A DNA stretch of 17,945 bases from Clostridiales bacterium. Lineage in GTDB: Bacteria; Bacillota; Clostridia; Lutisporales; Lutisporaceae. The notes beneath the pieces were generated by a model. The model was not told the DNA's origin and did not search any database. It saw nothing but the letters and a program-made list of their open reading frames with translations. Positions 1 through 7,993 of this stretch are shown piece after piece; position 1 is the stretch's first letter, and each line of letters starts with the position of its first letter. The position numbers and the translations under genes were made by a program. The stretch is from NCBI GenBank assembly GCA_012522255.1, contig JAAYKT010000281.1, positions 1 through 17,945 on the forward strand. The letters run 5' to 3'.

Positions 1-752
1 AAACAAGGGTCATCGGCACCTTTGGAAATCCTAATGTCTTTGCCGAATACCTTGAACATATATTGCCGGCATCTATAGCTTTGGCATTTGTGTATAAAAA
101 ATGGATGAATAAAGCTATTGCCGCAGTTCTTGCAATAGTGATGTTTGTTTGCCTGTTGTTAACATCTTCCAGAGGCGCTTGGCTTGGTTTTGCCTCGGCC
201 ATGATGATGTTTACAATTTTAAAACTGTCTAAATACATCCCCCTTTTTTTGGCCGGCGGCATTCTGACAATACCCTTGGCACCTAAAGTAATAATTCAAA
301 GAATAAGTACTATCGGTAATATAAAGGACAGTTCCAATGAATACAGGACTTATATATGGGAAGGCACAATTAAAATGATTAAGGATTTTTGGGTGACGGG
401 TGTGGGGTACGGATATTGGGCTTTCAAAAATACATTTTATGAATACAGCATAAAAGGGACCAAAACCTGGCACAGTCACAATATGTATTTGGAGATCATG
501 GCTGAGATGGGCATATTTGGTTTATTGACATTCGCATGGTTTGTTTTATCGTTGTTTATACATTCAATTAAGTTTATATTAAAAACAAAAGATAAATACT
601 TAAGCTACATTTCAGCCGGTCTTCTTGCCGGTTTTTTGTCGATTATGGTTCATGGCGTAGCTGAACACATATTATATATGCCAAAATCAGTCATAATGTT
701 TTGGATGTTTGCCGGATTCATATCTACGGCAAGAATCATTGAGACGAATTGA
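1..752 (+). CDS. O-antigen ligase / Wzy-type polymerase-like membrane protein (3' part)
   Basis: The reading frame is open from the left edge (codons begin at base 3), so the N-terminus lies outside the window and about 250 C-terminal residues are visible. The first residues read R-V-I-G-T-F-G-N-P-N-x-F-A-E-Y-L, typical of the O-antigen ligase/Wzy_C family (PF04932). Next come hydrophobic segments, a charged loop with E-Y-R-x-x-I-W and G-V-G-Y-G, then S-H-N-M-Y-L-E, which carries the His expected in the large extracytoplasmic loop, and three more hydrophobic helices. Family members join or polymerise undecaprenyl-linked glycans on the outer face of the membrane. Here that may mean ligating or polymerising a secondary cell-wall polysaccharide, which fits the downstream csaB- and tagA-like genes; this role is inferred. 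The family is certain enough, but ligase and polymerase cannot be told apart from this part. Confidence 0.85.
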   Translation, partial: TRVIGTFGNPNVFAEYLEHILPASIALAFVYKKWMNKAIAAVLAIVMFVCLLLTSSRGAWLGFASAMMMFTILKLSKYIPLFLAGGILTIPLAPKVIIQRISTIGNIKDSSNEYRTYIWEGTIKMIKDFWVTGVGYGYWAFKNTFYEYSIKGTKTWHSHNMYLEIMAEMGIFGLLTFAWFVLSLFIHSIKFILKTKDKYLSYISAGLLAGFLSIMVHGVAEHILYMPKSVIMFWMFAGFISTARIIETN

Positions 753-765
753 AAATGTCAATATT

Positions 766-784
766 CACAGGGCCTTTGTGTTTT
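766..784 (+). terminator. Weak possible terminator after the ligase-like gene
   Basis: CACAGG (766-771) can pair with CTTTGTG-proximal bases ending at 780, giving four Watson-Crick pairs and two G-T pairs, followed by four T's. The stem is short and the T-run is minimal, so this is only a candidate. Apart from it and the promoter-like element at 840-848, I see no gene or structure in 753-979. Confidence 0.25.
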
Positions 785-839
785 CCAAAAGAAAATAAAG
801 AATTTTATATCTCTATGGCAAGCCTTATGAGCAATATAA

Positions 840-848
840 TGCTATAAT
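840..848 (+). promoter_or_regulatory. Extended -10 promoter element upstream of the glycosidase-domain gene
   Basis: TGCTATAAT is a perfect TGn-TATAAT extended -10. No convincing -35 lies 16-18 bases upstream, as is common for extended -10 promoters. It would give a leader of about 125 bases before the start at 980. A second TATAAT at 952-957 sits too close to the ribosome binding site to be likely. Confidence 0.4.
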
Positions 849-979
849 ATGGGGCAAACAGATGATATATAGCACTAATAATAAAACTATTAGAGGAAAA
901 CTGTAACAAATAAGAAATATTTTGAGTCTAATATGAATGATACAATGTATTTATAATTATTGTAATGGAGGTAGTTTAT

Positions 980-3478
980 ATGAAGTTTTGCAGAAGGTTC
1001 AGGAATTGTTTATCCTTTTTACTGGTTTTTGTTCTGCTTTTTTCAAATGTTTTGTATGCGGCTAAGAACAATGAGACAGCAAAGGATAACATAATTGAGG
1101 AAAGCATACAGCAAATAGGGCCCGGTACATATTATAAAAACACGAATTTGACAACTCCAAAAGGAATTTTTAATATAAATACCATTGAAACCTCTATCGG
1201 GACAAAATTTATAAAAGTTGAAGCAGGTGATAACGGAAGGGCTATTGGGACAGCTACGGTATCGAAACAGGCTGAACAGAAATATCAAAGCAATAGCAGG
1301 GTGATAGGGGTGGTAAACGGGGATTTTTTTTATACTAACGAATTGACTGGACTGCCCTCGGGAACAAACATCATTGATGGAGAAATCAGAACAGCTTTGG
1401 CCAATAACACAGTATTTGGAGTTACAAATAAAGGCAATTGCTTTATCAGTGATATTGAAATGAATGGATTTGTCCAAATAAGGAAAAAGAAGTACGAGAT
1501 ATCAGGAGTTAACAGGGTAAGATGGGATAATCAATTGATTTTATATACCCATTCATTCAGCAAACCTACTAATACAAAAGGCGAGGGCACTGAGGTAATC
1601 ATAAAGGATTTAGAGCTGCCTATCGTTGGGAACAGGTCTTATACCGGAATTGTGGAAGAAGTCATAAAAGATATAGAATCTGTACAGATACCCGAGGATA
1701 AAATTGTTTTATCAGGGCAGGGAGCTGCAGCGGAATTTCTGAACGTCCTCAAAGAAGGAGATAAAGTGAGTTTTGAAATTAACTTCAGCAGAGATGATAT
1801 TAAGCATGCTATTTCGGGTACACCAAGACTTCTTTTAAGTGGTGAAATATCTGAAGAATTATCTAAAAGATCCGATGCGAATGTGAGACACCCAAGGACC
1901 GCTGTGGGTATAAAAGGCGGCCAGGTTGTTCTTATAACTGTTGACGGAAGGCAAAAAGGCTTCAGTGATGGAATGACTCTATATGAATTGGCAGATTATA
2001 TGCTGGAACAAGGTATAGAGAATGCTTTGAACTTTGACGGCGGGGGTTCTACAGCCATGATTGCAAGAAAGCAGGGTAATGTTGCTGCAAGGCTTGTTAA
2101 CTCACCTTCTGATGGCAGAGAAAGAAGTGTGGCCAATTCTATACAAATAATATCTTATGCACCATTGTCTGAGCCCAAGACAGTTTTTTTAGATAAGAAC
2201 ACATTGAAAATATTTAAAAACAGCAATTACAGCCCTACCGCTTATGCATTGGATCAATACTTTAACAGGGTTGATGCAGAGGCAAATAAATTAAATTACA
2301 GTGTGAGTAAAGGAATAGGCACAGTTACTAAAGATGGCATTTTTACATCAGGCAGCAATCCGGGTAAAGGTTATATTCAAGCAGCAATAGGTAATTCAAA
2401 AAGTAAAATGGAAGTTGAAGTCTTTGATAAGGTTGCTTCTTTAAAAATTTTGAATAGCTATATTAGTATGGAACCGGGAGAAAAGATGCAGATGCAAGCC
2501 AAAGCCTATGACGAAGCAGGAGAGGAGATTATCATAAGTCCTTCTGCCATCACCTGGGCAGTCAGTGACGATTTTGGTAAGGTAGATAAAACCGGGGTGT
2601 TTACCGCAGGCAAGAATATGATTGAAGGCAAAGTCATAGCAAAAATAGATGAAATTACTTCAGTTGTAGATGGAAAAATAGGTAATATGCCTATCGTTCT
2701 TCACGGCTTTGAAAATAAAGATAATATCGAGGTAAAGAGTATCAGAGCCAAAGTATCGGGAAGGCTGTCTTCAGATAATGAACCGGTTATCCTTGGTGAA
2801 TCATCTTATAGATTCGAATATGACATGGAAACGGGTGATGAGGGTACTGCGGCAGCTTATTTGAATTTTAAGGATAAGATAGTTGTCCCCGGCAAGCCAA
2901 TAGAAATCGGGCTATGGGTATATGGCAACGGACAGGGCAACTGGCTAAGGGGTACTTATATAAATGGTGACGGGGAAAGAAAAATTGTAAACTACACAAA
3001 CCAGGGTAAATTTGATTGGAATGGTTGGAAATATGCATATGCGGAAATTCCAAAAGATGAGAAATTCCCTATAGCGCTGGAACAAATATATATAGCGGAG
3101 CCTGTTCTAGAAAATAAAATAAAAAGTGTTGCATATTTTGATAACCTTACTGCATTATATAAAGAAGGTATAGACTATTATAATCCTGAGGTTGTGGAGA
3201 TAAATATTGCAGATAAAGAGGAATTTACAGAGGTACCTGAAGAAATCCTTATAAAGGTTAAAGATAAAGGTGAGGGTATAGATGAGAAGTCTATAGTACT
3301 GTTGTTGGATAATATACAGGTAAAAGCTGAATTTGATGCGGAAACGGGGACAATAAAACACACACTGTCTGATAAATTATATAAAGGACAACATGAGATT
3401 TGGCTTAGATTGCGAGATAAAGCAGGCAATGGGCTTAACCCGGAATTTAAACAGAGTTTTGTACTAAAGAAAAAGTAA
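980..3478 (+). CDS. Secreted phosphodiester glycosidase (NAGPA-domain) protein with C-terminal beta domains
   Basis: An 832-residue exported protein. The ATG at 980 is preferred because GGAGG at 967-971 lies 8 bases before it; an in-frame ATG at 965 overlaps that site. Residues 1-27 form a signal peptide (K/R-rich start, hydrophobic LSFLLVFVLLF core, A-A at the likely cleavage site). Residues about 105-392 match the phosphodiester glycosidase family (PF09992, related to the mammalian uncovering enzyme): N-G-D-F-F at 113-117, R-H-P-R-T-A at 303-308, N-F-D-G-G-G-S-T-A at 351-359, and S-P-S-D-G-R-E-R at 375-382. Two bacterial Ig-like regions follow (about 395-485 and 485-572), then a jelly-roll-like, possibly carbohydrate-binding segment (573-728) and a final Ig-like domain (730-832). 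No SLH or LPXTG anchor is visible. It probably acts on sugar-phosphate linkages of a wall polymer; the substrate is inferred from the neighbourhood. Confidence 0.85.
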   Translation: MKFCRRFRNCLSFLLVFVLLFSNVLYAAKNNETAKDNIIEESIQQIGPGTYYKNTNLTTPKGIFNINTIETSIGTKFIKVEAGDNGRAIGTATVSKQAEQKYQSNSRVIGVVNGDFFYTNELTGLPSGTNIIDGEIRTALANNTVFGVTNKGNCFISDIEMNGFVQIRKKKYEISGVNRVRWDNQLILYTHSFSKPTNTKGEGTEVIIKDLELPIVGNRSYTGIVEEVIKDIESVQIPEDKIVLSGQGAAAEFLNVLKEGDKVSFEINFSRDDIKHAISGTPRLLLSGEISEELSKRSDANVRHPRTAVGIKGGQVVLITVDGRQKGFSDGMTLYELADYMLEQGIENALNFDGGGSTAMIARKQGNVAARLVNSPSDGRERSVANSIQIISYAPLSEPKTVFLDKNTLKIFKNSNYSPTAYALDQYFNRVDAEANKLNYSVSKGIGTVTKDGIFTSGSNPGKGYIQAAIGNSKSKMEVEVFDKVASLKILNSYISMEPGEKMQMQAKAYDEAGEEIIISPSAITWAVSDDFGKVDKTGVFTAGKNMIEGKVIAKIDEITSVVDGKIGNMPIVLHGFENKDNIEVKSIRAKVSGRLSSDNEPVILGESSYRFEYDMETGDEGTAAAYLNFKDKIVVPGKPIEIGLWVYGNGQGNWLRGTYINGDGERKIVNYTNQGKFDWNGWKYAYAEIPKDEKFPIALEQIYIAEPVLENKIKSVAYFDNLTALYKEGIDYYNPEVVEINIADKEEFTEVPEEILIKVKDKGEGIDEKSIVLLLDNIQVKAEFDAETGTIKHTLSDKLYKGQHEIWLRLRDKAGNGLNPEFKQSFVLKKK

Positions 3479-3515
3479 ATAAGGCTTATCTTGATTAAGA
3501 ATTATAATTATTTTG

Positions 3516-3550
3516 AATGCTTAACGCCCGTAAAGGGGGTTAAGCATTTT
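3516..3550 (+). terminator. Intrinsic terminator after the glycosidase-domain gene
   Basis: AATGCTTAAC (3516-3525) pairs perfectly with GTTAAGCATT (3539-3548). Inside it, CCC/GGG pairs follow a G-G mismatch, with a GTAAA-type loop. The right arm runs into TTTT. It separates the secreted protein from the acyltransferase gene. Confidence 0.8.
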
Positions 3551-3588
3551 CTATGTATAACCTGCTCCCTATACAACTTTATAAAATA

Positions 3589-3597
3589 TGTTATAAT
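3589..3597 (+). promoter_or_regulatory. Extended -10 promoter for the polysaccharide-modification genes
   Basis: TGTTATAAT is a perfect extended -10 (TGn-TATAAT) lying just after the terminator and about 90 bases before the acyltransferase start. No strong -35 is visible. It likely drives the acyltransferase gene and possibly the two glycosyltransferase genes after it, since no terminator intervenes before 7935. Confidence 0.5.
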
Positions 3598-3687
3598 ATT
3601 TACGTGTTCTTTTACGAATGACATTTAACGCAGAGAACCATAGTTTTGGGAATATTCTAACACAATGGTATTTATAGGGGGATACAC

Positions 3688-4908
3688 TTGAAACGACAAA
3701 AAGTGGAAGAACTTATTTTTATAAGAGCCGTATGTGCATTGGGTATTTTTATGATACATTTAAGCGGTTCTTTTGCCATGCTTTCCGCTTATGGCAGCAA
3801 AGCAATGCATTTAGGCATAATTGTTAATCAATTTTTTAGATTTGGCACACCTGTATTCATGATTATTTCCGGATTTGTTTTATTTTACAATTATAGAAGT
3901 TTTGAAGAATTTGATGCGATAAGGTTCTACAATAAAAAATTGAAATACATCCTATTGCCGTATTTGCTATGGTCTTTTTTGTATTGTTTCATATTTCCTT
4001 ATATTTTATGGACACCTTTTAGCCAACTAATAAACAGTTACAATTCAATAAGCATTGATTTCATAAAGTTTGTAAAAATTGCACTATTAGGCAATGCATA
4101 TCCCCACCTGTACTTTATATTTCTTATATTTCAGTTTTACTTGCTGTATCCTGTGCTTATGAAATGTTTTATCAAAGCCATGAAAAACAGGCCTTTATTT
4201 TTCTTTGTAATGATAGCGATAACTCAAGGAGTTATTCTTATCTACGAATTTTCCTTTAGAACTCAAAGCAGTTATCAGCTACTGAATTTTTTTAATATGT
4301 ACTATTGGAAAAGTGTATTTGGTTGGTTCTTTTATTTTCTGACAGGCGGTCTTATAGCCCTTCATTATAATAAAATATCAAAATATATAGAAGAAAATAT
4401 TTCCAAAGTAATATCATTATATTTGCTGTCCGCTTTTTTATATATTGGGGAGGTTTATTATAACATCTTTAAAAATGAGGGAAGAGATTTTTATGAAAAG
4501 TTTGGTTCTATCAGACCAACAACTATGATATATTCTGTTTGCACAATTGCTGTTTTAATATTGGCAGGAAGGAAGATTCATAACGGCAAAAGCCGGTACA
4601 GGAATATAATCAAAGCTTGTGGGACATACTCACTGGGAATATATTTTCTCCATCCTTTTATTTTGGAATTAATAAAAGTAAAAATAATAAACAAATATCC
4701 TTCAGTTTTAGGGTATAGTAGAATCAGTACATTAATATTTCTGGTTATTACAGGATGGTCTGTTACTGTGATGATAGTTTTGTTGTTATCAAAAAATAAA
4801 CTAAAAAGTCTGGTCATCGGTAAAGTTCCGGCATTTACCAATGCGGAATTTGGGTTAAAAGGCGGTGTAGCCGAATCATGGGAGAATAGTCATATGCATT
4901 CAGAATAA
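3688..4908 (+). CDS. Integral-membrane acyltransferase 3 family protein
   Basis: 406 residues starting at TTG, with AGGGGGA at 3676-3682 as ribosome binding site about 5 bases upstream. The protein is almost wholly hydrophobic, with about ten predicted membrane helices. It carries the family signature (PF01757, OatA/WecH/NodX-like): Arg13 and His24 in the first helix (I-R-A-V-C-A...M-I-H-L) and F-G-T-P-V-F-M-I-I-S-G-F in the second region. There is no C-terminal SGNH domain; the protein ends in a short polar tail of about 35 residues. Relatives move acyl groups, often acetyl, across the membrane onto extracellular sugars. Its place immediately upstream of the GT4-CsaB gene (28-base gap) suggests it O-acylates the same cell-wall polysaccharide. 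The acyl donor and the acceptor are inferred, not seen. Confidence 0.88.
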   Translation: MKRQKVEELIFIRAVCALGIFMIHLSGSFAMLSAYGSKAMHLGIIVNQFFRFGTPVFMIISGFVLFYNYRSFEEFDAIRFYNKKLKYILLPYLLWSFLYCFIFPYILWTPFSQLINSYNSISIDFIKFVKIALLGNAYPHLYFIFLIFQFYLLYPVLMKCFIKAMKNRPLFFFVMIAITQGVILIYEFSFRTQSSYQLLNFFNMYYWKSVFGWFFYFLTGGLIALHYNKISKYIEENISKVISLYLLSAFLYIGEVYYNIFKNEGRDFYEKFGSIRPTTMIYSVCTIAVLILAGRKIHNGKSRYRNIIKACGTYSLGIYFLHPFILELIKVKIINKYPSVLGYSRISTLIFLVITGWSVTVMIVLLLSKNKLKSLVIGKVPAFTNAEFGLKGGVAESWENSHMHSE

Positions 4909-4936
4909 ACTTATGACGGATAAGGGCGTGTAGGTA

Positions 4937-7156
4937 ATGTTAAAAGTAATACATTTAATCAGCGGCGGTGACGTGGGAGGGGCAAAGACTCATGTCCTGA
5001 CTCTGATTAAAGAGCTGCAAAAAAATATAGATGTAAAACTGATTTGCTTCATGGAAGGTTCCTTTGCCGATGAAGGAAGGCAAATGGGCATCGATGTTTT
5101 TGTCATGGAGCAAGGTAAAAGATACGACTTACAGGTTGTAGACAGGATCATTAAAATCATAAAAGAAGAAAGATTTGATATAATTCATTCTCACGGAGCC
5201 AGGGCAAATTTTATTACCCGTTTTATAAAGAAAAGGCTTGATATCCCTTGCATCACGACTGTGCATAGCGATTTTATGCTTGATTTTAAAGGAAATATAT
5301 ATAAGCACTTAATTTATACAAATTTGAATATTTTTGCTTTAAAAAAGTTTGATTATTACATAGGTGTATCGGAAGATTTTAGACAAATGCTGATAGGTAG
5401 AGGGTTTTCAGAGGATAAAGTTTTTACTGTTTATAACGGTATTGATTATAGTGAAAGTATAAACTATAAAAATAAAAAAGACTTTTTAAAAGACATAGGA
5501 CTGACACACATACATGACAAGCTAATTGCCGGTATTTTGGCAAGGATACATCCTGTAAAAGGTCATGAGGTATTTATAAAAGCTGCCGCGGAAGTGTTGG
5601 AATCAAATCAGGATGCTCATTTTTTAATCACAGGAAGCAAAGATGAGATGCCGGAGCTTACAAGCCTCATTAATAAACTTGGCATAGAAGATAACATTCA
5701 TTTTATTGGTTTTATCGAGAACCCTTATGATTTTTTAAATACCATCGATATCAATGTTTTGACATCTTACAGTGAAAGTTTTCCATATGTTCTGATGGAA
5801 GGGGCACGACTGTTAAAACCTACCATATCTTCGGCTGTGGGTGGAATTCCCATGCTTATTAAAGACGGTATAAACGGGTATCTTTTTAAAGCCGGGGATA
5901 ATAAAGAATTGGCAACGAAGCTGAATCTATTAATAGAAGACAAAGAAAAAAGGATTACATTCGGAAGAGAATTGCTGGAATACGCAAAAGCGAATTACTC
6001 TTTAGAAAAATTGGCCTCTTTACATATAAAAATTTATAACAATATCATAAAACAAAAGCAAAAAAGTTTATCTGCTGTGATATCCGGTTACTATGGTTTT
6101 GGTAATAGTGGAGATGAAGCAATTCTAAAATCTATAGTCAGAGATTTTAAAATCCATGACCCAAATATTAGAATAACCGCATTATCAAACAATGCGGATA
6201 AAACCGGCCTTGAATATGGCATAAACTCAATAAACCGTCTGAATTTGATCGATATTTCAAAAGAGATAAAAAAAAGTGATTTGTTTATAAGCGGTGGGGG
6301 CAGCTTGCTTCAGGACCAAACAAGCACAAGATCCTTGCTCTATTATTTGTCTATTATTAAGATTGCATTACATTATAAGAAAAAGATTATGCTCTATGCT
6401 AATGGTGTAGGACCAATAAACTCGCAAAGCAATATAAAGAGGGTAAATAGAATAATAAATAAAGTGAATTTGATTACACTGAGGGAAGAACATTCACTTA
6501 AACTGTTAAAAAAAATTGGGGTAGATAAGCCAAAAACAATCGTTACAGCAGATCCTGTTTTAACCACAAAACCTGCTGATATGGATACTATAACAGAAAT
6601 CTTTGCAAAAGAAGGAATTGAAGCGGAAAACAAATTGATTGGTGTTAATATCAGGGACTGGAAATATGACACAGGAAACAGCCTGGCGGAGTCACTGGAA
6701 TATATTTATAACAAACATAATCTTAGCCCCCTGTTTATACCCATGAGTGCCGGTGACTTTGAAACCATTAAGTATTATACGGCAAAGCTTGACATTCCAT
6801 TTAAAATACTTTCCAAAGTGTATTTACCCGAAGAACTCATCGGGATTATAGAACGGCTTGTCATAGTAATTGCAATGAGACTTCATACTTTGATTTATTC
6901 ATCAATTGCTGTAACTCCAATGGTAGGGCTTATATATGATCCAAAAGTAAAAGGGTATTTGGAATATATCGGTCAACCGGCAGCGGGTACTGTGGAAAAT
7001 TTAAGTAGTGAAAAAATAAATGAAAAAATAGATATGATTATGGATAACTATAAAATTGAAAAGGAAAAACTTAAGTTGCGGATGACGGAATTAAGGGTGC
7101 TTACCAAAGAAAATGTAAAACTTGCTTTTGAATTAATGTATGAAAATCAGCAGTAG
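4937..7156 (+). CDS. csaB: GT4 glycosyltransferase fused to CsaB-type polysaccharide pyruvyl transferase
   Basis: One uninterrupted 739-residue frame holds two complete enzymes. Residues 1-375 are a GT-B fold, GT4 family glycosyltransferase. They show an N-terminal G-G-D-V-G-G-A-K-T-H loop, R203 and K208 in the donor-site region, and the E-x7-E motif at E280/E288 followed by S-A-V-G-G-I-P. A short basic linker (I-K-Q-K-Q-K-S, 371-377) leads into residues 378-739, a polysaccharide pyruvyl transferase (PF04230, CsaB type). That half has G-Y-Y-G-F-G-N-S-G-D-E-A at 384-395, G-G-G-S-L-L-Q-D at 453-460, M-R-L-H at 647-650 and Y-D-P-K-V-K-G-Y-L at 667-675. CsaB adds a ketal-linked pyruvate to ManNAc-type residues of the secondary cell-wall polymer, making the ligand for SLH domains. 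The ribosome binding site is weak (AGGT close to the ATG). No internal start with a Shine-Dalgarno sequence is seen at the junction, so it is probably a true fusion. The symbol applies to the C-terminal half. Confidence 0.88.
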   Translation: MLKVIHLISGGDVGGAKTHVLTLIKELQKNIDVKLICFMEGSFADEGRQMGIDVFVMEQGKRYDLQVVDRIIKIIKEERFDIIHSHGARANFITRFIKKRLDIPCITTVHSDFMLDFKGNIYKHLIYTNLNIFALKKFDYYIGVSEDFRQMLIGRGFSEDKVFTVYNGIDYSESINYKNKKDFLKDIGLTHIHDKLIAGILARIHPVKGHEVFIKAAAEVLESNQDAHFLITGSKDEMPELTSLINKLGIEDNIHFIGFIENPYDFLNTIDINVLTSYSESFPYVLMEGARLLKPTISSAVGGIPMLIKDGINGYLFKAGDNKELATKLNLLIEDKEKRITFGRELLEYAKANYSLEKLASLHIKIYNNIIKQKQKSLSAVISGYYGFGNSGDEAILKSIVRDFKIHDPNIRITALSNNADKTGLEYGINSINRLNLIDISKEIKKSDLFISGGGSLLQDQTSTRSLLYYLSIIKIALHYKKKIMLYANGVGPINSQSNIKRVNRIINKVNLITLREEHSLKLLKKIGVDKPKTIVTADPVLTTKPADMDTITEIFAKEGIEAENKLIGVNIRDWKYDTGNSLAESLEYIYNKHNLSPLFIPMSAGDFETIKYYTAKLDIPFKILSKVYLPEELIGIIERLVIVIAMRLHTLIYSSIAVTPMVGLIYDPKVKGYLEYIGQPAAGTVENLSSEKINEKIDMIMDNYKIEKEKLKLRMTELRVLTKENVKLAFELMYENQQ

Positions 7157-7197
7157 AAACAGTATAAGTTTAAGCCGAATATAACGAAAGGTGAAGG

Positions 7198-7935
7198 ATG
7201 ATGATGAGAAATACAGTAGATATTGTCGGTGTAAAAGTAGATAACGTAACAATCATAGATGCGGTTATCAGGACAGAAGACTTTTTGGATGGTGAAAGTA
7301 CAAACTTGATATTCACTCCAAATAGTGAAATACTTTTAGATGCAGTAAAAGAACCTTCCTTTGCTAAAATTTTAAACAGCGGTGATTTGGTTGTGCCTGA
7401 TGGCATAGGCGTGGTAATAGCTTCTAAATTTTATAACGTGCCTATCAAAGAAAGGGTTGCAGGATATGATTTAATGCGTAAATTGATAGAAATTGCCTAT
7501 CATAAGAAAAAAAGCATTTACTTATTGGGAGGAAAAGAAGGAGTTGCAGAAGAAGCCGCAGAAAAGATTAGAGAAGAATATTACGGTATTAATATTGTTG
7601 GCATGCACAATGGTTATTTTGGCGATGCAGAAGAGACACTGATAATTAATGAAATAAAAGATTTGAAACCTGATGTTGTATTTGTAGCTCTTGGCGCACC
7701 TAAGCAGGAAATATGGATAAATGAACATAAACATTTAATTCCTGCAAAAATCATAATGGGTGTGGGGGGGAGCCTCGATGTTATAGCAGGCAGGGTAAAG
7801 AGGGCACCGGAATTTTTCCAAAAAGCAGGCCTTGAGTGGTTTTACAGACTTATCAAAGAACCTAAGAGGTTTTTTAGAGTTCTGAGACTTCCTAAATTCA
7901 TTATTTTAGCATTTTATGACGCAAAAACACGATAG
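7198..7935 (+). CDS. tagA: WecG/TagA/CpsF family N-acetylmannosaminyltransferase
   Basis: 245 residues of the GT26 family (PF03808). Family motifs are F-T-P-N-S-E at 39-44, V-P-D-G-I-G-V at 66-72 with the presumed catalytic Asp68, G-G-K-E-G-V, G-Y-F, A-L-G-A-P-K-Q-E, and G-V-G-G-S-L-D-V-I-A-G. The C-terminal L-E-W-F-Y-R-L-I-K-E-P-K-R-F-F-R segment is the basic/aromatic appendage thought to bring TagA to the membrane. TagA adds ManNAc to GlcNAc-PP-undecaprenol, the first committed step of wall teichoic acid or secondary-wall-polymer linkage synthesis. This matches the adjacent pyruvyl transferase, whose target is typically ManNAc. The start is ambiguous: ATGs lie at 7198, 7201 and 7204, and AGGTGA (7189-7194) best suits 7201 or 7204. 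A 41-base gap follows the fused gene, so cotranscription is likely. Confidence 0.9.
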   Translation: MMMRNTVDIVGVKVDNVTIIDAVIRTEDFLDGESTNLIFTPNSEILLDAVKEPSFAKILNSGDLVVPDGIGVVIASKFYNVPIKERVAGYDLMRKLIEIAYHKKKSIYLLGGKEGVAEEAAEKIREEYYGINIVGMHNGYFGDAEETLIINEIKDLKPDVVFVALGAPKQEIWINEHKHLIPAKIIMGVGGSLDVIAGRVKRAPEFFQKAGLEWFYRLIKEPKRFFRVLRLPKFIILAFYDAKTR

Positions 7936-7993
7936 TACGGATGTTAAGCTGTATGTATAAAGACTATAAATAACTATCTAAGGGAGGAGAAAA

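Noticed and set aside
753..979. Possible riboswitch or small RNA in the leader of the glycosidase-domain gene
   Set aside because: Apart from the weak hairpin at 766-780 and the extended -10, I see no conserved riboswitch motif or strong structure.
3498..3514. A PerR/Fur-box-like AT palindrome (around TTATAATTATT)
   Set aside because: It lies between a stop codon and a terminator, has no promoter beside it, and such AT-rich near-palindromes are expected by chance at this base composition.
6060..6085. Internal translation start that would give a separate CsaB protein
   Set aside because: A GTG codon is present at the start of the CsaB half, but no Shine-Dalgarno-like sequence precedes it and the frame is continuous from the GT4 half.
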